Shown here in pieces: positions 58,068-64,000 of a stretch of 64,000 bases of DNA. The stretch comes from Jatrophihabitans_A sp035248685 (lineage in GTDB: Bacteria > Actinomycetota > Actinomycetes > Mycobacteriales > Jatrophihabitantaceae). Position 1 is the stretch's first letter. Each line of letters opens with the position of its first letter. Both the position numbers and the translations under genes were made by a program. The notes beneath the pieces were generated by a model that saw only the letters and a program-made list of their open reading frames with translations, had not been told where the DNA came from and searched no databases. The DNA is taken from the NCBI GenBank assembly GCA_035248685.1, contig DATFHF010000049.1, forward strand, positions 1 to 64,000, written 5' to 3'.

Positions 58068-59572
58068 CCGAACCCGTCATCTGCACCCCATTGCGGGTCG
58101 AGCAGGCCGCGGTGCTGCGCGGCGGTCCGGGCCTGCCGGTGATCCGTACCGGTCGGGGCCCGCGTCGGTCACAAGCGGCTGTCGGCCGATTCGGGCTGGC
58201 CGGCCGACCGCTGGCGGTGGCCGGCCTGGCCGGTGCGGTAGCCCCGGGCCTGTACCCGGGCGACCTGGTGCTGGCCACCGAAGTCCGAGCTACCGAAGTC
58301 CGAGCCGGCGATACCGAGTCGATCGCATTGCCGGCCGCGCCGTTGTTGGCGACCGCGCTCCGCCGGCGCGGGCTGACGGTGCGGCTGGGGCCGATCCAGA
58401 GCACGGCGGCCATCGTGCACGGCCGGGATCGAGCCGGCTACGCGGCCGAGCAGGTACTCGCGGTGGACATGGAATCGGCCCAGCTGGTTCAGGCCGCGGC
58501 CGGGCTGCCGGCAATGGTGCTGCGCGCGGTGGTGGACACCCCCGAGCACCCGCTGCTTCGGGCCGGCACCGCCGGACGGGGTTTGCGGGCGCTGCGCGCG
58601 CTGGCCACCGCGGCGCCGGTATTGGCGCAATGGCAGCTGGCGTTGGGCCCGCGCGAGGTGCTGCTGGCCGAACCACGCTCGTTCTGCGCCGGCGTCTCCC
58701 GGGCGGTGGACATCGTCGAGCGGGCGCTGCGCCAATATCCGGCACCGGTCTACGTCCGGCGCCAGATCGTGCACAACGCGCACGTGGTGCGCCGGCTCGA
58801 GCAGTTGGGCGCGGTGTTCGTCACCGAACTGGCCGAGGTGCCGCGCAACGCCACCGTGGTGTTGGCCGCGCACGGCGTCGCCCCGGAGGTGTACCGGCAG
58901 GCGGCCGAGCGGGACCTCCAGGTGGTCGACGCCACCTGCCCGCTGGTGGCCAAAGTGCATTCGGAGATCCGCCGCTATGCGGCCCGGGGCGACACCGTCC
59001 TGCTGATCGGACACTCCCAGCACGAAGAGGTGGTGGGCAGCCGCGGCCAGGCGCCCGACCAGGTGATCGTCATCGCAGACCTGAAGCAGGCCGAAACGGT
59101 GTCGCCGGTCGATGAGAATCGGGTTTCGTACGCGATGCAAACCACCCTCGCCGTGGAGGAGGCCGATGAGATCGCCGCGGTGCTGCGCGAACGGTTCCCC
59201 GGCATCACCGGCCCGGCCCGGCAGGACATCTGCTACGCCAGCTCCAACCGGCAACAGGCGGTGCGGGCGGTCGCGGCCGACACCGACCTGGTGCTGGTGC
59301 TCGGCTCGGCCAACTCGTCGAACTCGCAACGGCTGGTCGAGGTGGCCGAACGGGCCGGCACCACCGCGTACCTGGTCGAGGATGCCGAACACATCGACTT
59401 GGATTGGCTGATCTCGGCCCGCCGGATCGGCCTGACCGCCGGCGCGTCCGCCCCCGCCGAACTACTCGACGAGGTGCTGGGCGCGTTGACGGGCCTCGGC
59501 CCGGTGGCGGCTGGAACCACCTCGGTCACCGAGGAACGGGTGCAGTTCTCACTACCGAAGGAGGTGTCCTGA
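58064..59572 (+). CDS. hpnG-ispH: HpnG-IspH fusion: adenosylhopane nucleosidase plus HMBPP reductase
   Basis: A 502-residue two-domain protein. Residues 1-190 resemble a nucleoside phosphorylase of the HpnG kind (VAGLAGAVAPGLYPGDLVLATE, VLAVDMESAQLVQAA), which removes adenine from adenosylhopane. Residues about 197-500 are a complete IspH with the three cluster cysteines Cys208, Cys292 and Cys390 (SFCAGVSRA, DATCPLV, QDICYASSN) and SNSQRLVEVA. IspH makes IPP and DMAPP in the MEP pathway. ATG at 58064 overlaps the cyclase stop. Both domains look intact. Confidence 0.9.
   Translation: MTEPVICTPLRVEQAAVLRGGPGLPVIRTGRGPRRSQAAVGRFGLAGRPLAVAGLAGAVAPGLYPGDLVLATEVRATEVRAGDTESIALPAAPLLATALRRRGLTVRLGPIQSTAAIVHGRDRAGYAAEQVLAVDMESAQLVQAAAGLPAMVLRAVVDTPEHPLLRAGTAGRGLRALRALATAAPVLAQWQLALGPREVLLAEPRSFCAGVSRAVDIVERALRQYPAPVYVRRQIVHNAHVVRRLEQLGAVFVTELAEVPRNATVVLAAHGVAPEVYRQAAERDLQVVDATCPLVAKVHSEIRRYAARGDTVLLIGHSQHEEVVGSRGQAPDQVIVIADLKQAETVSPVDENRVSYAMQTTLAVEEADEIAAVLRERFPGITGPARQDICYASSNRQQAVRAVAADTDLVLVLGSANSSNSQRLVEVAERAGTTAYLVEDAEHIDLDWLISARRIGLTAGASAPAELLDEVLGALTGLGPVAAGTTSVTEERVQFSLPKEVS
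58277..58306 (+). repeat. Tandem 15-bp duplication in hpnG
   Basis: ACCGAAGTCCGAGCT is followed at once by ACCGAAGTCCGAGCC, giving ATEVRATEVRAG in the protein. It adds five residues in a surface-like loop without breaking the frame. Confidence 0.8.
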
Positions 59573-59575
59573 TCC

Positions 59576-60580
59576 ATGGCGATGCCATTTCGGCAGTCGG
59601 TGCGGCTCGGTACCTATATCTTCCAGCAGAAATTGCGGCGTCGAGACAAGTTCCCGTTGCTGGTCGAGCTGGAACCGCTGTATGCCTGCAACCTGAAGTG
59701 CGCCGGCTGCGGCAAGATCCAGCAGCCGGCGGCGCTGCTCAAGCAGCGGATGCCGGTCGAGCAGGCGGTGGCCGCGATTGAAGAGTCCGGTGCGCCGATG
59801 GTGTCCATTGCCGGTGGCGAGCCGCTGATGCACCCGCAGATCGACCAGATCGTGCGTGAGCTGTTGAAGCGCAAGAAGATCGTGTTCCTCTGCACCAACG
59901 CGGTGTTGCTGCCCAAGCACCTGCACCGGTTCCAGCCGCACCGCAACTTCGCCTGGATGGTGCACATCGACGGCCTGCGGGAACGGCACGACGCCTCGGT
60001 CTGCAAGGACGGGGTCTTCGACACCGCGGTCGCCGCGATCAAGCAGGCCCAAGCCGCCGGCTTCCGGGTGAACACCAACACCACCTTCTTCGACACCGAC
60101 ACCCCGCAGGACGTCATCGACGTCCTGAACTACCTCAATGACGAACTGGGCGTGGACAACATGCAGATCTCGCCCGGTTTCGCCTATGAGAAGGCGCCGG
60201 ACCAGGAGCACTGGCTCGGCGTCGAAGAGACCCGGCAGCTGTTCGCCAAGGCATTCGCCGACGGCCGTCGCCGGCGCTGGCGGCTGAACCATAGCCCGCT
60301 GTTCCTGGATTTCCTGGAGGGCAAAATGGATTTCGGTTGCACCGCATGGGGGATTCCGTCCTACTCGCTGCTCGGCTGGCAGCGGCCCTGCTATCTGATG
60401 GACGACGGCCACGTCGCCACCTACCGCGAGTTGATCTCCGACACCGACTGGTCGGCGTACGGCCGCGGCCGCGACCCGCGCTGCGCGAACTGCATGGCGC
60501 ACTGCGGCTACGAGCCGTCGGCGGTGCTGGCCACCACCGCCTCGCTCCGGGAGTCGATCAGAGCGGCGGCCGGCCGGTGA
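59576..60580 (+). CDS. hpnH: Adenosylhopane synthase HpnH (radical SAM)
   Basis: The 334-residue radical SAM enzyme has its 4Fe-4S motif CNLKCAGC at Cys38, Cys42 and Cys45. Other conserved parts are SIAGGEPLMHPQI, VHIDGLRERHD, and the C-terminal CTAWGIPSYSLLGWQRPCYLMDDG, where cysteines of the DUF3463-type tail lie (also CANCMAHCGYEP). It adds adenosyl from SAM to diploptene. The start is ATG at 59576, 3 bp after the fusion gene, with AAGGAGG close by. Its stop overlaps dxs by GTGA. Confidence 0.97.
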   Translation: MAMPFRQSVRLGTYIFQQKLRRRDKFPLLVELEPLYACNLKCAGCGKIQQPAALLKQRMPVEQAVAAIEESGAPMVSIAGGEPLMHPQIDQIVRELLKRKKIVFLCTNAVLLPKHLHRFQPHRNFAWMVHIDGLRERHDASVCKDGVFDTAVAAIKQAQAAGFRVNTNTTFFDTDTPQDVIDVLNYLNDELGVDNMQISPGFAYEKAPDQEHWLGVEETRQLFAKAFADGRRRRWRLNHSPLFLDFLEGKMDFGCTAWGIPSYSLLGWQRPCYLMDDGHVATYRELISDTDWSAYGRGRDPRCANCMAHCGYEPSAVLATTASLRESIRAAAGR

Positions 60581-62337
60581 CCGCTACCGTCGCCCGCCTG
60601 CTCTCCCACCTCAGCTGCCCAGCGGACCTGCGGGCGCTGCCCGAACAGGTGCTGCCCGAGCTGGCGGACGAGATCCGGGACGAGCTGGTGCGCACGGTAC
60701 CCCGGACCGGTGGCCACCTGGGTCCGAACCTGGGCGTGGTGGAGCTGACCATCGCGCTGCACCGGGTCTTCGAATCGCCGCGCGATCCGATCATCTTCGA
60801 CACCGGGCACCAGAGCTACGTGCACAAGCTGCTGACCGGACGGGCCGGCCAGTTCGACCGGCTGCGCCAGCCGGGTGGGCTGTCCGGCTACCCGCGCCGG
60901 GCCGAGAGCGAGCACGACATGATCGAGAACTCGCATGCCTCAACCGCACTGTGCTATGCCGACGGTTTGGCGAAAGCCTTTCAGCTCAAGGGTGAACGCG
61001 ATCGCACCGTGGTGGCGGTGGTCGGTGACGGCGCACTCACCGGCGGCATGTGCTGGGAAGCGCTGAACAATATCGGCGCCGCCCCCGGCCGGCCGGTGCT
61101 GATCGTGCTCAACGACAACGGCCGCTCCTACGCCCCGACGGTCGGCGCGCTGGCCGGGCAGTTGGCCGGCCTGCGCAGCGGGCTGGTCGACTCCCAGCTG
61201 TTCGACCAGCTGGGCCTGCATTACCTCGGACCGGTGGATGGGCACGACCTGCCGGCGTTGCAGGCCGCGCTGCACGAGGCCCGCCGGCTGCCCGGTCCGA
61301 CCGTGCTGCACTGCGTCACCGAGAAGGGACGCGGCTACCCGGCCGCGCTGGCCGACCGGCGCGACCGGATGCACACCGTCTCGGCCACCGCGCCGGCCGG
61401 CACGCCCCGGCGGCAGAGCTGGACCGAGGCGTTCGGCGCCGCGCTGGTGCAGCTGGGCCGAGAGCGCCAGGACATAGTCGCGATCACCGCGGCGATGACC
61501 GAACCCACCGGCCTGCAACCGTTCGCCGAGGAGTTCGGAGATCGGTGCTACGACGTCGGCATCGCCGAGCAGCACGCGGTGGCCTCGGCGGCCGGGCTTG
61601 CCCTCGGCGGGCTGCACCCGGTGGTGGCGCTGTACGCCACCTTCTTGAACCGGGCCTTCGACCAGATCCTGATGGACGTGGCGCTGCACCGGCTACCGGT
61701 CACCTTCGTGCTGGATCGGGCCGGCATCACCGGTCCGGACGGGCCGAGCCACCACGGCATGTGGGACCTCGGGCTGCTCGGCCTGGTACCCGGGCTGCGG
61801 TTGGCCGCGCCGCGGGATGCGCCGAGCCTGGTCGAGTTGCTTCGGGAGGCGGTGTGCCACGACGGCCCGTCCGCGCTGCGGTTCCCGAAGGCCGCGGTCG
61901 GCCCGCAGCTACCCGCGGTCGGCCGGATCGGCGAGTCGGACCTGCTGGCCAGCCGGCCCGGCGACGACGTGCTGATGGTGACGGTCGGTCCGCTGGCCGC
62001 CGCTGGGGTGGCCGCCGCCGGCCGGCTGGCCGCTGACCGGGTCGGGATGAGCGTGCTCGACCCCCGCTGGTTGCTGCCGATCGACCCGGCGCTGGTGGCC
62101 GCGGCGTCGAAGTACCGAGCCGTGCTGACCGCGGAGGACGGCGGCAGCGCCGGTGGCTTCGGCGACGCGCTGTGCCGGGAGATGCGGGCCGCTGGGGTGA
62201 CCACCCCGGTGCGGACCTGTGCATTGCCGCAGCGGTTCCTGCCGCACGGCGAGCGGCAACAGCTGCTCTCCGAACACGGCCTGGACGCCGATTCGCTGGC
62301 CGAGACCGCGTTGGCCATGCTGGCCGACCTGCGCTGA
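60577..62337 (+). CDS. dxs: 1-deoxy-D-xylulose-5-phosphate synthase
   Basis: The 586-residue thiamine-diphosphate enzyme joins pyruvate and glyceraldehyde 3-phosphate at the start of the MEP pathway. It has GHLGPNLGVVELTIALH near residue 45, FDTGHQSYVHKLLTGR, the ThDP motif VVGDGALTGGMCWEALNN near 155, and the transketolase centre DVGIAEQHAVASAAGLAL near 328. It is somewhat shorter than the usual 620-640. GTG at 60577 overlaps the hpnH stop. As part of the hopanoid operon it is likely a dedicated copy, though no second dxs can be seen here. Confidence 0.96.
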   Translation: MTATVARLLSHLSCPADLRALPEQVLPELADEIRDELVRTVPRTGGHLGPNLGVVELTIALHRVFESPRDPIIFDTGHQSYVHKLLTGRAGQFDRLRQPGGLSGYPRRAESEHDMIENSHASTALCYADGLAKAFQLKGERDRTVVAVVGDGALTGGMCWEALNNIGAAPGRPVLIVLNDNGRSYAPTVGALAGQLAGLRSGLVDSQLFDQLGLHYLGPVDGHDLPALQAALHEARRLPGPTVLHCVTEKGRGYPAALADRRDRMHTVSATAPAGTPRRQSWTEAFGAALVQLGRERQDIVAITAAMTEPTGLQPFAEEFGDRCYDVGIAEQHAVASAAGLALGGLHPVVALYATFLNRAFDQILMDVALHRLPVTFVLDRAGITGPDGPSHHGMWDLGLLGLVPGLRLAAPRDAPSLVELLREAVCHDGPSALRFPKAAVGPQLPAVGRIGESDLLASRPGDDVLMVTVGPLAAAGVAAAGRLAADRVGMSVLDPRWLLPIDPALVAAASKYRAVLTAEDGGSAGGFGDALCREMRAAGVTTPVRTCALPQRFLPHGERQQLLSEHGLDADSLAETALAMLADLR

Positions 62338-62341
62338 GCGG

Positions 62342-63097
62342 TCAGCCCCAGCGGCGGGCCAGCCGGCGGTAGAGCCCGGGCGCGGTGCCGGCCAGCCGTG
62401 CCGGCAGCACCAGCCAGCGGGGCCGGAACTGCCGCCGGCCACCACCGGCCAGCGCCGTCACCACCGCGCGAGCCACCCGCTCCGGTGGCATCGGTCGCGG
62501 GAACCGCCGCTGGTAGGGCACTTGCCGGGTGCGTAGGAAGTCGGTGCGGACCACGCCGGGCAACACCGTGGACACGCTGACCCCGCTGTACTTCAGCTCG
62601 TCGCGCAGCACTTCCGCGAACACCTCAATGGCCGCCTTGCTGGCGCTGTAGACCGCCTCGTCCAGCACGCCGACGGCGGCGATCGAACTGACGAACACCA
62701 GCGAGCCGCCGGCCGTCGACGCACGCAGTGCTCCGACAGACGCCCGGGCCAACAGCAGCGGCGCCCGCAGGTTGAGATCGATCAGCTCACCGATCCGCTC
62801 CTCGGGCATTGCCTCGAACCGGCCGACCCAGCCGATGCCGGCGTTGGCCACCACACCGTCCAGCCGGCCGTGCCGGGCCAGTGCATGCTCGACGACCTGG
62901 CGGGCCGCGCCGTCCTCGGTCAGATCCGCTACGACGTAGGACCCGCCGATCTCGGCGATCAGTTCCGCCAACGCGGCACCGTCCCGGCCGGTTGCGACCA
63001 CGGTGGCGCCGCGTCGGGCGAGCAGCTGCGCGCTGGCCCGGCCGATTCCCCTGCTCGCCCCGGTCACCAGGACGACACTGCCGGGCAGCCGCGTCAC
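62342..63097 (-). CDS. Short-chain dehydrogenase/reductase
   Basis: A 251-residue classical SDR. The cofactor motif VLVTGASRGIGRASAQ is at residue 10 and the NAG motif VVANAGIG near 85. The catalytic Ser in SLVFVSSIAAVG and the YSASKAAIE (Tyr-x-x-x-Lys) lie near 140-160. An ATGRDG after the second strand suggests NADPH. The substrate is unknown; its place next to the hopanoid operon is suggestive only, since it is on the opposite strand. GTG at 63097 overlaps the stop of the preceding membrane-protein gene. Confidence 0.9.
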   Translation of the reverse strand: MTRLPGSVVLVTGASRGIGRASAQLLARRGATVVATGRDGAALAELIAEIGGSYVVADLTEDGAARQVVEHALARHGRLDGVVANAGIGWVGRFEAMPEERIGELIDLNLRAPLLLARASVGALRASTAGGSLVFVSSIAAVGVLDEAVYSASKAAIEVFAEVLRDELKYSGVSVSTVLPGVVRTDFLRTRQVPYQRRFPRPMPPERVARAVVTALAGGGRRQFRPRWLVLPARLAGTAPGLYRRLARRWG

Positions 63098-63864
63098 GTC
63101 GCCCGCGCTGGCCGGTGGAACCGGATCCGTACTCCCTCACGTCGCATTGAATGGGTTCCCCAGGCGATGCACAGCGCGATGGTCAGCATGGTCAGCAGCG
63201 GGCTGAACAGGCTGCGGGACAGCAGGCCCTCATTGACCCCGAGCCGCAGGAAGCCGATCGTCATGCCGGCGTCGGCCAGCCGGGAGATGCCGAAGATCAG
63301 CGCGATCTCGGTGAACATCCGGCGCACCCCGCGCCGGGCAAGCACGTGCGCCGGGATGGTGACGAAGTCGCGGGCCAGCCGGATGGTGATGGGGTTGCCG
63401 GCCAGCGCGCTGCCGAGAAAGACCGTTGCCATGCAGGCCGAACCGATCACCGGCTGGAGCAGGTAGATCAGGGCACTGGAAGTCATCAGGGTTATCAGGG
63501 CTCGGCCGGACATCATGCCCAGGCCCAGCAGCATTACCCCGGACAGCCGGTGCCCGCGGTAGCGCCGGAACGCCACCACCAGGTAGCACCAACCCAGACT
63601 GGCACCCAACGCCGGCAGCAGGCCGACCGTGTGCAGGATGATCGCGAACAGAGCAGTGGGGATGACCATCGCCTCGGCGAACATCCGCAGCGAGCGCTGG
63701 ATGGTCGGACGAAGCGCGTCCAGGTGGAATTCCAGCTTCTCCGAGTGCGGGGGTTTCTCGAAGGGCTTGATAGTGGGCGCGGGCTCGTCCCCAGGCCAAG
63801 CCGGTTCAGTCGACCGGGCCGCAGACCGACTACCCGATACCTGCAAAACGTCCCCACTCGCCAT
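63094..63864 (-). CDS. VC0807-like polytopic membrane protein
   Basis: About 256 residues: an N-terminal soluble part of 60-70 residues rich in Pro and Glu, then five to six helices (AEAMVIPTALFAIILHTVGLL, SGVMLLGLGMMSG, ALIYLLQPVIGSACMATVFLGSALAG, LFSPLLTMLTIALCIAWG) and an Arg-rich tail. The pattern resembles the VC0807 family of unknown function. ATG at 63864 is preferred over GTG 63897. It is translationally coupled to the SDR by GTGA. Beyond it (63898-64000) nothing can be assigned. Confidence 0.7.
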   Translation of the reverse strand: MASGDVLQVSGSRSAARSTEPAWPGDEPAPTIKPFEKPPHSEKLEFHLDALRPTIQRSLRMFAEAMVIPTALFAIILHTVGLLPALGASLGWCYLVVAFRRYRGHRLSGVMLLGLGMMSGRALITLMTSSALIYLLQPVIGSACMATVFLGSALAGNPITIRLARDFVTIPAHVLARRGVRRMFTEIALIFGISRLADAGMTIGFLRLGVNEGLLSRSLFSPLLTMLTIALCIAWGTHSMRREGVRIRFHRPARAT

Positions 63865-64000
63865 ACTGGATCGTGCCCTCTCTTGCCATCGTTGCACGGA
63901 TAATCGGCAGGAGAAAGCTGAACCACCAGGGGCTCAGTGCGGACTTGGGTTCTTCTCACCGGCGGCTCACGGGCTCCGCCTCCGCTAGCTCCGCGGGTCG

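Noticed and set aside
58277..58306. Tandem 15-bp duplication in hpnG as a sign of a phase-variable tract
   Set aside because: Two units only, length a multiple of three, so changes in number would not alter the frame.

Overview
The window is about 64 kb of a high-GC actinobacterial chromosome around the replication origin. Gene content and order (gnd-dnaN-oriC-dnaA-rpmH-rnpA-yidD-yidC-khpB-rsmG-parA-parB, then trxA/trxB-murJ-NUDIX-pcnA, ino1-padR, a class A PBP, rpsF-ssb-rpsR-rplI-dnaB) follow the core order known from Streptomyces-like Actinomycetota, where the ino1 to dnaB block lies on the rpmH side of dnaA. An F420-type LLM oxidoreductase, inositol-phosphate synthase and a hopanoid cluster fit a soil actinomycete of the Frankiales / Jatrophihabitantales / Nakamurellales type. 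The genus cannot be fixed from sequence reading alone.

Region 1 (1-9480): origin and segregation. dnaA and dnaN run leftward with a 419-bp DnaA-box region between them; rpmH to parB run rightward with many 4-bp overlaps. Three perfect parS palindromes are present, two inside the 5' end of parA and one inside a neighbouring nitroreductase gene.

Region 2 (9483-16487): nitroreductase, alanine-type aminotransferase, GNAT, and a TetR plus heterodimeric ABC exporter operon with a clear operator palindrome.

Region 3 (16502-26244): thioredoxin system, MurJ flippase, DUF6049 protein, NUDIX hydrolase, tRNA nucleotidyltransferase, an MFS transporter and a YqgE protein.

Region 4 (26217-40991): tyrosinase with a Met-rich DUF2182 membrane protein, ino1 with a PadR regulator, proline iminopeptidase, PBP, GT87-like transferase, S10 peptidase, proS, endonuclease IV, and a secreted membrane-anchored protein.

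Region 5 (41098-44699): rpsF-ssb-rpsR-rplI with a leader that can hide the rpsF Shine-Dalgarno, then dnaB behind a second cluster of DnaA boxes.

Region 6 (44719-50199): LLM oxidoreductase, then a leftward operon of a PAP2/wax-ester-synthase fusion, a GT4 glycosyltransferase and an AglD/HpnL-like membrane protein, which looks like lipid synthesis and export.

Region 7 (50311-63864): PucR-type regulator divergent from a compact hopanoid operon: hpnC-hpnD (fused in frame across nine Gs), hpnE, a polyprenyl diphosphate synthase, squalene-hopene cyclase, an HpnG-IspH fusion, hpnH and dxs. The operon supplies its own isoprenoid precursors (Dxs, IspH, prenyl synthase), makes squalene (HpnCDE), cyclises it (SHC) and starts side-chain addition (HpnH, HpnG). 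Nearly every junction is a stop/start overlap, and three short repeat-derived ORFs bridge the two gaps that would otherwise break this chain. A short-chain dehydrogenase and a VC0807-like membrane protein close the window. No rRNA, tRNA, CRISPR array, insertion sequence or prophage gene was recognised.
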